From contig JAEVLN010000009.1 in NCBI GenBank assembly GCA_018350325.1, forward strand, positions 3,175,559 to 3,239,558: a DNA stretch of 64,000 nucleotides. Reading direction: 5' to 3'. Below the pieces are notes generated by a model. That model saw nothing but the letters and a program-made list of their open reading frames with translations. It was not told where the DNA came from and did not search any database. Shown one piece after another: positions 28,401-40,465 of this stretch. The stretch is from Globodera rostochiensis. Taxonomy: Eukaryota > Nematoda > Chromadorea > Rhabditida > Heteroderidae. The number at the start of each line of letters is the position of its first letter. Within the stretch, counting starts at the first letter, position 1. Made by a program: the position numbers and the translations under genes.

Positions 28401-31400
28401 GTCCCGGAAAGCCAACTGAACCAGAATTAGGTTTCCCGAAATCCAGAATGCACCAGAATTTGTTTCCCGGAAAGCCAACTGAACCAGAATTAGGTTTCCC
28501 GAAATCCAGAATGCACCAGAATTTGTTTCCCGGAAAGCCAACTGAACCAGAATTAGGTTTCCGGAAATCCAGAATGCACCCAGAATTTGTTTCCCGGAAA
28601 GCCAACTGAACCAGAATTAGGTTTCCGAAATCCGAATGCACCAGAATTTGTGTCCCGGAAAGCCAACTGAACCAGAATTAGGTTTCCCGAAACCAGAATG
28701 CACCAGAATTTGTGTCCGGAAAGCCAACTGAACCAGAATTAGGTTTCCCGAATCCAGAATGCACCAGAATTTGTGTCCCGGAAAGCCAACTGAACCAGAA
28801 TTAGGTTTCCAAATCCAGAATGCACCAGAATTTGTTTCCCGGAAAGCCACTGAACCAGAATTAGGTTTCCGGAAATCCAGAATAGCACCAGAATTTGTGT
28901 CCCGGAAAGCCAACTGAACCAGAATTAGTTTCCGGAAATCCAGAATGCACCAGAATTTGTGTCCCGGAAAGCCAACTGAACCGAATTGGTTTCCCGAAAT
29001 CCAGAATGCACCAGAATTTGTGTCCCGGAAAGCCACTGAACCAGAATTAGGTTTCCGGAAATCCAGAATGCACCAGAATTTGTGTCCCGGAAAGCCAACT
29101 GAACCAGAATTAGGTTTCCCGAAATCCAGAATGCACCAGAATTTGTGTCCCGGAAAGCCAACTGAACCAGAATTAGGTTTCCGGAAATCCAGAATGCACC
29201 AGAATTTGTGTCCCGGAAAGCCAACTGAACCAGAATTAGGTTTCCCGAAATCCAGAATGCACCAGAAATTTGTGTCCCGGAAAGCCACTGAACCAGAATT
29301 AGGTTTCCCGGAAATCCAGAATGCCCAGAATTTGTGTCCCGGAAAGCCAACTGAACCAGAATTAGGTTTCCCGAAATCCAGAATGCACCAGAATTTGTGT
29401 CCCGGAAAGCCAACTGAACCAGAATTAGGTTTCCCGAAATCCAGAATGCACCAGAATTTGTTTCCCGGAAAGCCAACTGAACCAGAATTAGGTTTCCCGA
29501 AATCCAGAATGCACCAGAATTTGTTTCCCGGAAAGCCAACTGAACCAGAATTAGGTTTCCGGAAATCCAGAATACACCAGAATTTGTGTCCCGGAAAGCC
29601 AACTGAACCAGAATTAGGTTTCCGGAAATCCAGAATGCACCAGAATTTGTGTCCCGGAAAGCCAACTGAACCAGAATTAGGTTTCCCGAAATCCAGAATG
29701 CACCAGAATTTGTGTCCCGGAAAGCCAACTGAACCAGAATTAGGTTTCCGGAAATCCAGAATGCACCAGAATTTGTTTCCCGGAAAGCCAACTGAACCAG
29801 AATTAGGTTTCCGGAAATCCAGAATGCACCAGAATTTGTGTCCCGGAAAGCCAACTGAACCAGAATTAGGTTTCCCGAAATCCAGAATGCACCAGAATTT
29901 GTGTCCCGGAAAGCCAACTGAACCAGAATTAGGGTTTCCGGAAATCAGAATGCACCAGAATTTGTGTCCCGGAAAGCCAACTGAACCAGAATTAGGTTTT
30001 CCGGAATCCAGAATGCACCAGAATTTGTGTCCCGGAAAGCCAACTGAACCAGAATTAGGTTTCGGAAATCCAGAATGCACCAGAATTTGTGTCCCGGAAA
30101 GCCAACTGAACCAGAATTAGGTTCCCGAAATCCAGAATGCACCAGAATTTGTGTCCCGGAAAGCCAACTGAACCAGAATTAGTTTCCCGGAAATCCAGAA
30201 TGCACCAGAATTTGTTTCCCGGAAAGCCAACTGAACCAGATTAGGTTTCCGGAAATCCAGAATGCACCAGAATTTGTGTCCCGGAAAGCCAACTGAACCG
30301 AATTAGGTTTCCGGAAATCCAGAATGCACCAGAATTTGTGTCCCGGAAAGCCAACTGACCAGAATTAGGTTTCCGGAAATCCAGAATGCACCAGAATTTG
30401 TGTCCCGGAAAGCCAACGAACCAGAATTAGGTTTCCGGAAATCCAGAATGCACCAGAATTTGTGTCCCGGAAAGCCACTGAACCAGAATAGGTTTCCGGA
30501 AATCCAGAATGCACCAGAATTTGTGTCCCGGAAAGCCAACTGAACCAGAATTAGGTTTCCGGAAATCCAGAATTCACCAGAATTTGTGTCCCGGAAAGCC
30601 AACTGAACCAGAATTAGGTTTCCGGAAATCCAGAATGCACCAGAATTTGTGTCCCGGAAAGCCAACTGAACCAGAATTAGGTTTCCCGAAATCCAGAATG
30701 CACCAGAATTTGTGTCCCGGAAAGCCAACTGAACCAGAATTAGGTTTCCGGAAATCCAGAATGCACCAGAATTTGTGTCCCGGAAAGCCAACTGAACCAG
30801 GAATTAGGTTTCCGGAAATCCAGAATGCACCAGAATTGTGTCCCGGAAAGCCAACTGAACCAGAATTAGGTTTCCGAAATCCAGAATGCACCAGATTTGT
30901 GTCCCGGAAAGCCAACTGAACCAGAATTAGGTTTCCGGAATCCAGAATGCACCAGAATTTGTGTCCCGGAAAGCCAACTGAACCGGAATTAGGTTTCCGG
31001 AAATCCAGAATGCACCAGAATTTGTGTCCCGGAAAGCCAACTGAACCAGAATTAGGTTTCCCGAAATCCAGAATGCACCAGAATTTGTGTCCCGGAAAGC
31101 CAACTGAACCAGAATTAGGTTTCCGGAAATCCAGAATGCACCAGAATTTGTGTACCGGAAAGCCAACTGAACCAGAATTAGGTTTCCGGAAATCCAGAAT
31201 TCACCAGAATTTGCGGTCCCGGAAAGCCAACTGAACCAGAATTAGGTTTCCGGAAATCCAGAATGCACCAGAATTTGTGTCCCGGAAAGCCAACTGAACC
31301 AGAATTAGGTTTTCCGAAATCCAGAATGCACCAGAATTTGTGTCCCGGAAAGCCAACTGAACCAGAATTAGGTTCCCGGAAATCCAGAATGCACCAGAAT

Positions 31401-34400
31401 TTGTTGTCCCGGAAAGCCAACTGAACCAGAATAGGTTTCCCGAATCCAGAATGCACCAGAATTTGTTTCCCGGAAAGCCAACTGAACCAGAATTAGGTTT
31501 CCCGAAATCCAGAATGCACCAGAATTTGTGTCCCGGAAAGCCAACTGAACCAGAATTAGGTTTCCGGAAATCCAGAATGCACCAGAATTTGTGTCCCGGA
31601 AAGCCAACTGAACCAGAATTAGGTTTCCGGAAATCCAGAATGCACCAGAATTTGTTTCCCGGAAAGCCAACTGAACCAGAATTAGGTTTCCGGAAATCCA
31701 GAAATGCACCAGAATTGTGTCCCGGAAAGCCAACTGAACCAGAATTAGGTTTCCGGAAATCCAGAATGCACCAGAATTTGTGTCCCGGAAAGCCAACTGA
31801 ACCAGAATTAGGTTTCCGGAAATCCAGAATGCACCAGAATTTGTGTCCCGGAAAGCCAACTGAACCAGAATTAGGTTTCCGGAAATCCAGAATGCACCAG
31901 AATTTGTGTCCCGGAAAGCCAACTGAACCAGAATTAGGTTTCCCGAAATCCAGAATGCACCAGAATTTGTGTCCCGGAAAGCCAACTGAACCAGAATTAG
32001 GTTTTCCCGAAATCCAGAATGCACCAGAATTGTTTCCCGGAAAGCCAACTGAACCAGAATTAGGTTTCCGGAATCCAGAATGCACCAGAATTGTGTCCCG
32101 GAAAGCCAACTGAACCAGAATTAGGTTTCCGGAAATCCAGAATGCACCAAATTTGTGTCCCGGAAAGCCAACTGAACCAGAATTAGGTTTCCGGAAATCC
32201 AGAATGCACAGAATTTGTGTCCCGGAAAGCCAACTGAACCAGAATTAGGTTTCCCGAAATCCAGAATCACCAGAATTTGTTTCCCGGAAGCAACTGAACC
32301 AGAATTAGGTTTCCGGAAATCCAGAAGCACCAGAATTTGTTTCCCGGAAAGCCAACTGAACCAGAATTAGGTTTCCGGAAATCCAAATGCACCAGAATTT
32401 GTGTCCCGGAAAGCCAACTGAACCAGAATTAGGTTTCCGGAAATCAGAATGCACCAGAATTTGTGTCCCGGAAAGCCAACTGAACCAGAATTAGGTTCCC
32501 GAATCCAGAATGCACCAGAATTTGTTTCCCGGAAAGCCAACTGAACCAGAATTAGGTTTCCGAAATCCAGAATGCACCAGAATTTGTGTCCCGGAAAGCC
32601 AACTGAACCAGAATTAGGTTTCGGAAATCCAGAATGCACCAGAATTTGTGTCCCGGAAAGCCAACTGAACCAGAATTAGGTTCCGGAAATCCAGAATGCA
32701 CCAGAATTTGTGTCCGGAAAGCCAACTGAACCAGAATTAGTTTCCCGAAATCCAGAATGCACCAGAATTGTGTCCCGGAAAGCCAACTGAACCAGAATAG
32801 GTTTCCCCGAAATCCAGAATGCACCAGAATTTGTTTCCCGGAAAGCCAACTGACCAAAATTAGGTTTCCCGAACTCCAGAATGCACCAGAATTTGTTTCC
32901 CGCGCAAAGCCAACTGACCAGCAATTAGGTTTTCCGAGAAATCCAGAATACACCAGAATTGCTTTCCGGAAAGCCAACTGAACCAGAATTAGGTTTCCGG
33001 AAATTCCAGAATTGCAACCAGAATTTGTGTCCCGAAAGCCAACTGAAACAGAATTAGGTTTCCCCCGAAATCCAGAAATGCACCAGAAATTTGGTCCTCG
33101 GAAAGCCAACTGAACCAGAATGAGGTTTCCCGAAATCCAAGAATGCCACCAGAGTTTGTTTCCCGTAAAGCCACTGAAACCAGAATTAGGTTTCCGGAAA
33201 TCCAGAATACACAGAATTTGTGTCCCGGAAAGCCAACTGAACCAGAATTAGGTTTCCCGAAATCCAGAATCACCAGAATTGTGTCCCGGAAAGCCAACTG
33301 AACCAGAATTAGGTTTCCCGAAATCCAGATGCACCAGAATTTGTTTCCCGGAAAGCCAACTGAACCAGAATTAGGTTTCCCGGAAATCAGAATGCACCAG
33401 AATTTGTTTCCCGGAAAGCCAACCTGAACCAGAATTAGGTTTCCGGAATCCAGAATGCACCAGAATTTTGTCCCGGAAAGCCAACTGAACCAGAATTAGG
33501 TTTCCCGAAATCCAGAATGCACCAGAATTTGTGTCCCGGAAAGCCAACTGAACCAGAATTAGGTTTCCCGAAATCCAGAATGCACCAGAATTTGTTTCCC
33601 GGAAAGCCAACTGAACCAGAATTAGGTTTCCGGAAATCCAGAATGCACCAGAATTTGTTTCCCGGAAAGCCAACTGAACCAGAATTAGGTTTCCGGAAGT
33701 CCAGAATGCACCAGAATTTGTGTCCCGGAAAGCCAACTGAACCAGAATTAGGTTTCCGGAAATCCAGAATTCACCAGAAATTTGTGTCCCGTAAAGCCAA
33801 CTGAACAGAATTAGGTTTCCGGAAATCCAGAATGCACCAGAATTGTGTCCCGTGAAGCCAACTGACCCGAATTAGGTTTCCCGAAATCCAGAATGCACCA
33901 GAATTTGTTTCCCGGAAAGCCAACGAACCAGAATAGGTTTCCCGAATCCAGAATGCACCAGAATTTGTGTCCCGGAAAGCCAATGAACCAGAATTAGGTT
34001 TCCGGAAATCCAGAATGCACCAGAATTTGTGTCCCGGAAAGCAACTGAACCAGAATTAGGTTTCCGGAAATCCAGAATGCACCAGAATTTGTGTCCCGGA
34101 AGCCAACTGAACCAGAATTAGGTTTCCGGAAATCCAGAATGCACCAGAATTTTGTGTCCCGAAAGCCAACTGAACCAGAATTAGGTTTCCCGAAATCCAG
34201 AATGCACCAGAATTTGTTTCCGGAAAGCCAAACTGCACCAGAATTAGGTTTCCCGGAAATCCAGAATGCACCAGAATTGTTTCCGGAAAGCCAACTGAAC
34301 CAGAATTAGGTTTCCGGAAATCCAGAATTACACCAGATTTGTGTCCCGGAAAGCCAACTGAACCAGAATTAGGTTTCCCGAAATCCAGAATGCACCGAAT

Positions 34401-37289
34401 TTGTGTCCCGGAAAGCCAACTGAACCAGAATTAGGTTTCCCGGAAATCCAGAATGACCAGAATTTGTGTCCCGGAAAGCCAACTGAACCAGAATTAGGTT
34501 TCCCGGAAATCCAGATGCCCACAGAATTTGTGTCCCGGAAAGCCAACTGAACCAGAATTAGGTTTCCCGAAATCAGAATGCACCAGAATTTGTTTCCCGG
34601 AAAGCCAACTGAACCAGAATTAGGTTTCCCGGAATCCAGAATACACCAGAATTTGTGTCCCGGAAAGCCAACTGAACCAGAATTAGGTTTCGGAAATCCA
34701 GAATGCACCAGAATTTGTTCCCGGAAAGCCAACTGAACCAGAATTAGGTTTCCCGAAATCCAGAATGCACCAGAATTTGTGTCCCGGAAAGCCAACTGAA
34801 CCAGAATTAGGTTTTCCCGAAATCCAGAATGCACCAGAATTTGTTTCCCGGAAAGCCAACTGAACCAGAATAGGTTTCCGGAAATCCAGAATACACCAGA
34901 ATTTGTGTCCCGGAAAGCCAACTGAACCAAATTAGGTTTCCCGGAAATCCAGAATGCACCAGAATTTGTGTCCCGGAAAGCCAACTGACCAGAATTAGGT
35001 TTCCGGAAATCCAGAATACACCAGAATTTGTGTCCCGGAAAGCCAACGAACCAGAATTAGGTTTCCCGGAAATCCAGAATGCACCAGAATTTGTGTCCCG
35101 GAAAGCAACTGACCAGAATTAGGTTTCCCGAAATCCAGAATGCACCAGAATTTGTTTCCCGGAAAGCCAACTGAACCAGAATTAGGTTTCCCGAAATCCA
35201 GAATGCACCAGAATTTGTTTCCCGGAAAGCCAACTGAACCAGAATTAGGTTTCCGGAAATCCAGAATACACCAGAATTTGTGTCCCGGAAAGCCAACTGA
35301 ACCAGAATTAGGTTTCCGGGAAATCCAGAATGCACCAGAATTGTGCCCGGAAAGCCAACTGAACAGAATTAGGTTTCCCGAAATCCAGAATGCACCAGAA
35401 TTTGTGTCCCGGAAAGCCAACTGAACCAGAATTAGGTTTCCCGAAATCCAGAATGCACCAGAATTTGTTTCCCGGAAAGCCAACTGAACCAGAATTAGGT
35501 TTCCGGAAATCCAGAATACACCAGAATTTGTGTCCCGGAAAGCCAACTGAACCAGAATTAGGTTTCCGGAAATTCAGAATGCAACAGAATTTGTGTCCCG
35601 GAAAGCCAACTGAACCAGAATTAGGTTTCCCGAAATCCAGAATCACCAGAATTTGGTCCCGGAAAGCCAACTGAACCAGAATTAGGTTTCCCGAAATCCA
35701 GATGCACCCAGAATTTGTTTCCCGGAAAGCCAACTGAACCAGAATTAGGTTTCCGGAAATCAGAATGCACCAGAATTTGTTGTCCCGGAAAGCCAACTGA
35801 ACCAGAATTAGGTTTCCCGAATCCAGAATGCACCAGAATTTGTTTCCCGGAAAGCCAACTGAACCAGAATTAGGTTTCCGAAATCCAGAATGCCACCAGA
35901 ATTTGTGTCCCGGAAAGCCAACTGAACCAGAATTAGGTTCCCGAAATCCAGAATGCACCAGAATTTGTGTCCCGGAAAGCCAACTGAACCAGAATTAGTT
36001 TCCCGGAAATCCAGAATGCACCAGAATTTGTGTCCCGGAAAGCCAACTGAACCAGATTAGGTTTCCGGAAATCCAGAATGCCCAGAATTTGTTTCCCGGA
36101 AAGCCAACTGAACCAGAATTAGGTTTCCCCGAAATCCAGAATGCACCAGAATTTGTTTCCCGGAAAGCCAACTGAACCAGAATTAGGTTTCCCGAAATCC
36201 AGAATGCACCAGAATTTGTTTCCCGGAAAGCCAACTGAACCAGAATTAGGTTTCCGGAAATCCAGAATTCACCAGAATTTGTGTCCCGGAAAGCCAACTG
36301 AACCAGAATTAGGTTTCCGGAAATCCAGAATGCACCAGAATTTGTTTCCCGGAAAGCCAACTGAACCAGAATTAGGTTTCCGGAAAATCCAGAATGCACC
36401 AGAATTGTGTCCCGGAAGCCAACGAACCAGAATTAGGTTTCCCGAAATCCAGAATGCACCAGAATTTGTTTCCCGGAAAGCCAACTGAACCAGAATTAGG
36501 TTTCCGGAAATCCAGAATACACCAGAATTTGTGTCCCGGAAAGCCAACTGAACCGGAATTAGGTTTCCGGAAATCCAGAATGCACCAGAATTTGTGTCCC
36601 GGAAAGCCAACTGAACCAGAATTAGGTTTCCCGAAATCCAGAATGCACCAGAATTTGTGTCCCGGAAAGCCAACTGAACCAGAATTAGGTTTCCCGAAAT
36701 CCAGAATGCACCAGAATTTGTTTCCCGGAAAGCCAACTGAACCAGAATTAGGTTTCCGGAAATCCAGAATACACCAGAATTTGTGTCCCGGAAAGCCAAC
36801 TGAACCAGAATTAGGTTTCCGGAAATCCAGAATGCACCAGAATTTGTGTCCCGGAAAGCCAACTGAACCAGAATTAGGTTTCCGGAAATCCAGAATACAC
36901 CAGAATTTGTGTCCCGGAAAGCCAACTGAACCAGAATTAGGTTTCCGGAAATCCAGAATGCACCAGAATTTGTGTCCCGGAAAGCCAACTGAACCAGAAT
37001 TAGGTTTCCGGAAATCCAGAATGCACCAGAATTTGTGTCCCGGAAAGCCAACTGAACCAGAATTAGGTTTCCGGAAATCCAGAATGCACCAGAATTTGTG
37101 TCCCGGAAAGCCAACTGAACCAGAATTAGGTTTCCGGAAATCCAGAATGCACCAGAATTTGTGTCCCGGAAAGCCAACTGAACCAGAATTAGGTTTCCCG
37201 AAATCCAGAATGCACCAGAATTTGTTTCCCGGAAAGCCAACTGAACCAGAATTAGGTTTCCCGAAATCCAGAATACACCAGAATTTGCT
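16404..37289. repeat. Array 1, right zone: 63-bp dimers, homogeneous at about 25.6-32.1 kb and 36.1-37.3 kb
   Basis: All units are A-B dimers. Blocks at 25619-26720, 26886-28640, 29040-29930, 30500-32110 and 36400-37288 are nearly uniform, alternating CCGG/CCCG and GTGTCCC/GTTTCCC variants. Blocks at 16860-23000 and 32700-34300 carry many small indels. The last unit ends at about 37289, directly against the inverted-repeat arm. Confidence 0.92.
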
Positions 37290-37785
37290 AGTGCTGAAAT
37301 GTGTGGACTATAGCGGTGATTCATTCATAGAGATGGTAATCAAACCACATTTCGTAGGCTATCACAAATTTTTAATAATTTTTTCGACCATAACTTGGTT
37401 CTGTGCCAAGGCATTAAATCAACTCAAATATTTTTAATTGAGCCTAAAAATGAGCTATTTATCTAATTAGAGTGCTTGAAAAACTTGAATCTGTGGAGTT
37501 TAAAAAGTTTACTGTCATTTTTACAAATTGACGATTCGACACTCTGATCAGAAATCGGAAGCGTTGTTATGTAAGACTCTACTAATTCAACATTTAAACG
37601 CATTTGTTAAAAATAAATAAAAGACAAAAACGAATATGTCTTTGATGATTCATTTACTTTAAGACCTTTTCAATTTCTTTGATTGTGAATTTTTCATTGT
37701 ATTTCCATCAAAGACAACAAAAATGTGCACAATGATGCCTCATTTGCCATGCACATTCCATTCATTACCTTGTTCATCAAATATT

Positions 37786-37800
37786 TATTCATTCAATTAG
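37786..37800 (+). promoter_or_regulatory. Likely trans-splice or 5'-intron acceptor upstream of GT31 copy 2
   Basis: The sequence TTTATTCATTCAATTAG ends at 37800, 18 bases before the ATG at 37819, with no other AG in between. Nematode mRNAs are commonly trans-spliced at such a site. The call is an inference from spacing. Confidence 0.4.
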
Positions 37801-37818
37801 CACAAAATTCTATCCAAA

Positions 37819-40203
37819 ATGAATTTTATATTTTTTTTGGTTGTTTTTATTGGCCTGACTATGAGGGCAGACGGCATCATCGAAGGAGGGTAATTACCTA
37901 ATTTGATATAATTAATGTAAAGTATAAGCGCTTGTCATTTGCAATTGTTGCCTGCTGTCCATTGAAAACAAATGCAAATTATTTTTAACTATTAATACTT
38001 TTAAAATTATTTTAGCGATGGAACGAATGACACAAAATTGTTCGCCACCACGAAGGGTTCGAATGTCTACAAATTAATTTCTGTTTTTTTTCGTTTACTA
38101 GGCCTTTCCCTTATTATTTCTATATTTTTTCTTGAAAAAAGGTTAAAAATTGTCTGCAAATATGTTAATTGGTTCACAGTTTACGAATTTGTCAACGGTT
38201 TTGAACCCTTAAAAATTGGGGAAACAAACGATTTCGAGCGAGATCTCGAGTCGAGATTTTTCGAGATCTCGAGACGAGATCTCGTCTCGACCGCTGAGGA
38301 ATTGGATTTTTGATTATTATTTTTGAATTTCTTTTATGCCAACTTTATTTTTCTTTTTTAAAGCCGGATAGTGGTTCGCCGCCACGAAGGTTCGAATAAA
38401 AATTAATTTGCACCACCCTGAGATTAGAGGTCATTAGGCTTAGGCCAAAATGTTACTTAAAAAAGAAAGTCGTTTGTTCCTTAATTTTCAAAAATTCAAC
38501 CGATTCAAAAACCGCTTTAAATCCTCAATTTTTATTTTATATCGACAAGTTCGTACTTTTGAAACACGATAATTAAATAACTTTCATATTTGCAATATTT
38601 TTAGCATTTTGAAATTCAATTCAAAAACATTTTCAAAAAATGTTGGATGGAATTTGCCAATGCTTGCCCGAATCAGACGGAGTTGATAATGCTAACGATG
38701 TCACGAAGGAACGGCTTTGAGAACAGGATGGGCATTCGGCAAACGTGGATGAACGACTCGGTGAATTTGTGGTGAAATTTTTAAGAAAAAATTACCAAAA
38801 TTTTTAACCTTGGGCAGGTCCCAGGCGAAGTAATTCGTTTTTTGATCGCCGATGCCGAAGACGGGGAAGCGAACGATGTTCAGCAGAAGTTGGAGGAGGA
38901 GCAGGCGAAACATGGCGATTTGGTGTTTCTGCATGGCTTTGTCGACATTTACGCACACCTTCATTTGAAGGTAGGAATTGTACGGGACGGGAACCAGTAC
39001 TGAAATGGTCAATTTTTACATTTTGGTACTGAAGTTTGTTCCGGCTATCCTTCAGAAAAGTCTCCTATTGCTGGGCGCCCGGTTTCCCCCAAAAGTCCCG
39101 GTCCCGTACAACCCTATTTTAAAGTATCCGCCAACATTGAAACATTTTACAAAAAATAATTAAATAAACATTTGAGATGTACGGCGGCTTCGAATGGCAA
39201 CAATCGTTTTGTGCCAATGCCGAATGGGTGATGAAAGTGGACGACGACGCGCTGGTGCATTTGCGACGTTTGGCACATTGGACGGGCAAAAAATTCCGTC
39301 CAATTGTCGCCCAAAATCCGCTGGTGTTTTTTGGGAAAATTTTCCATTTACCACTTCCAATTCGAGATCCAGAAAGCAAATGGTCATTAATATTAATGAT
39401 GGATGTCATTCCTTTTTAAAATCAGCATTTGTCAAACCAAAAAATTTCCGACGGTCCAACTCTTATAAATCAATTAAACTTTTAAAATGAATTTATTTTT
39501 GTTTCTATTTTTGGTGCTTTTCAGTAGGGTTGGACAAAACCGGATAATATCCGGGTCCCCCGGATACCGGATAGCTCAAAAGCCGAAAATACTCAAATGC
39601 TTCGGTTCCAGCCGGGACCTAAAAAACTGGGAACCCGGTCTCGTGCTACCCCAGAAATGAGCGAATAATTGTTAAGTTTTTTCACCTAAAGTTCAAGTAA
39701 AATTGAACCGAGATCGTGATTCTCGGTACTTTTTCGATCGAGATTCGATCGAAAACGGCGAGAATCTCGATCGTCCTCGCTCTAATTGAAACCCTCACAG
39801 AAAATGGAAGTTTAAGGTACGCCCCGAAGGAAATGTACCCCAAGGACATGTACCCCGACTTCATGCAGGGCACCGTTTATTTGACCACACCGGCAACGAT
39901 TAATGCCATTTTGTTGCATAGCGGCCAAATTGACGGCTTTTATTTGGACGATGTGGTTTACACCGGAATTTTGGCCGAATTGGCCAATGTGACTTTGTCG
40001 GACCAGGAAAAGCACTTCATGTGGCGTTTCGATGTATGGCAAATAATTTGAACATTTAAAAAAACGTTTTTACACAGTTTGATGAGAAGAATGGCGAATG
40101 TGAAGACGGAGTGCCGACTCCATTTTCGATCTGGGGAGCCGAAAAACTGAATGTTTTTGAGCATCAATACGGCAGAATGAAGTCGATAGAGTGCAAGAAG
40201 TAG
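37819..40203 (+). CDS. GT31-family glycosyltransferase, copy 2 (complete model, 325 aa)
   Basis: Predicted exons, all GT-AG and in phase: 37819-37889, 38016-38064, 38605-38760, 38818-38970, 39177-39382, 39817-40033, 40078-40203 (TAG stop). Residues 1-~17 (MNFIFFLVVFIGLTMRA) form a signal peptide or short type II anchor, and residues 18-40 a short stem. The GT31 domain runs from about 60 to 284: [14 protein letters not shown] near 75-88, VDDD at 164-167 (metal/UDP-sugar binding), EMYPKDMYPDFMQGTVYL near 216-233, and FYLDDVVYTG. Sequons NQT and NVT fit a lumenal enzyme. The C-terminal exon has four Cys-flanked residues (GECEDG, IECKK). About 325 residues is normal for this family. Acceptor and donor for the 49-bp second exon are the least certain part; its length equals the corresponding exon of copy 4. 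Donor and acceptor sugars are unknown. Confidence 0.8.
38235..38291. repeat. CGAGATCTCG palindrome cluster in an intron of copy 2
   Basis: Repeated self-complementary words CGAGATCTCG and TCGAGA/TCTCGA lie between 38235 and 38291. The cluster is mirrored in the right arm at about 43920-43985. It can fold as a strong hairpin. An open frame over it (38038-38313) is not a credible gene. Confidence 0.7.
38373..38409 (+). repeat. Partial duplication of the small second exon of GT31 copy 2
   Basis: GGTTCGCCGCCACGAAGG followed by TTCGAAT and AATTAATTT closely repeats 38039-38079 (TTCGCCACCACGAAGGG, TTCGAAT, AATTAATTT). The two copies are about 335 bp apart and bracket the palindrome cluster, so the bracketed piece may be an insertion with a target duplication or a local tandem duplication. 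Confidence 0.6.
38978..39111. mobile_element. 134-bp TIR element in intron 2 of GT31 copy 2
   Basis: Same element as in copy 1, with the same 11-bp termini (TTGTACGGGAC / GTCCCGTACAA) and the same single CCCGGTTTCCCCCAAAAGT motif near its right end. Its identical place in the intron means it was present before the gene copies diverged. Confidence 0.6.
39520..39780. repeat. Private insert in intron 3 of GT31 copy 2
   Basis: Intron 3 is 434 bp here against 229 bp in copy 3. The extra sequence starts near GTAGGGTTGGACAAAACCGG, with CCGGATA/CCGGGT words, and continues into an imperfect hairpin: outer GATTCTC/GAGAATC, inner TTTTCGATCGA/TCGATCGAAAA at about 39728-39757. There is no coding content. 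I could not define both ends, so it is called an insert rather than a named transposon. Confidence 0.55.
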
Positions 40204-40268
40204 TCAGCATTAAACGGACATTATCTTTGCTTATACTTTAACTTTGCAAGACTTATCAACTATTCAAA

Positions 40269-40445
40269 TTAGGGTTCCTCCCCGTCCCTGAACCCCGACT
40301 TTTTTTAATTTTTCGGGGGTTTTGCTGGGAAAAACCCCGACTTTTTTGCTCAGGGTTTTCGTCCCCGACCCCGACTTGGTTGGTCGGGGTTTTCGTCCCC
40401 GACCCCCGACTTTCCCGCCCCCGAGGGGTCGGGGAGGAACCCTAA
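40269..40445. mobile_element. 177-bp TIR element (MITE-like) with TTCAAA target duplication
   Basis: Perfect 16-bp inverted termini TTAGGGTTCCTCCCCG and CGGGGAGGAACCCTAA are flanked by direct repeats TTCAAA at 40263-40268 and 40446-40451. The interior is CCCCGAC/TCGGGG low-complexity sequence. The homologous place in the right arm (the reverse complement near 42150-42175) reads TATTTGAATGACAAC without the element, which is the expected empty site. Confidence 0.8.
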
Positions 40446-40459
40446 TTCAAATGACAACC

Positions 40460-40465
40460 AATAAA
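40460..40465 (+). terminator. AATAAA polyadenylation signal candidate for GT31 copy 2
   Basis: AATAAATAAA lies about 257 bases after the TAG stop, downstream of the TIR element. Before the element inserted it would have been about 75 bases after the stop. The sequence alone cannot show it is used. Confidence 0.35.

Larger units (their letters stand above)
1995..37289. repeat. 35.3-kb tandem array (63-bp dimeric unit, 97-99-bp trimeric variant)
   Basis: The common unit is 63 bp: half A starts CCGGAAATCCAGAATGCACC and continues CAGAATTTGTGTC (or TTGCTGTC, TTGTTTC). Half B starts CCGGAAAGCCAACTGAACC and continues AGAATTAGGTTT. Both halves share CCGGAAA...CCA...ACCAGAATT, so the unit is a dimer of an ancestral ~31-bp sequence. 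Three zones carry a third related subunit C, (T)CGGAAAGTCACTATAGACC then AGAATTAGG. The array begins abruptly after GTTGTTCT and ends at GAATTTGCT, where the inverted-repeat arm starts. Roughly 500 or more units; no unique insert was found inside. Because 63 bp equals 21 codons, several frames stay open on both strands. These are not treated as genes. Confidence 0.97.

Noticed and set aside
28617..30080. 487-codon minus-strand frame in array 1, and its plus-strand partners
   Set aside because: The frame is a by-product of a 63-bp, stop-free unit. Equal frames exist on both strands, with no start context, splice structure or recognised domain.
1995..37289. CRISPR array
   Set aside because: Units are directly tandem without variable spacers, in a eukaryotic gene context.
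38038..38313. 91-codon frame with a hydrophobic stretch next to GT31 copy 2
   Set aside because: It runs from the small exon through the intron and the CGAGATCTCG palindrome. The GT31 gene model explains its first part.
39160..39409. Minus-strand frames opposite GT31 exon 3
   Set aside because: Antisense shadows of the conserved VDDD exon; they recur opposite every copy only because the exon is conserved.
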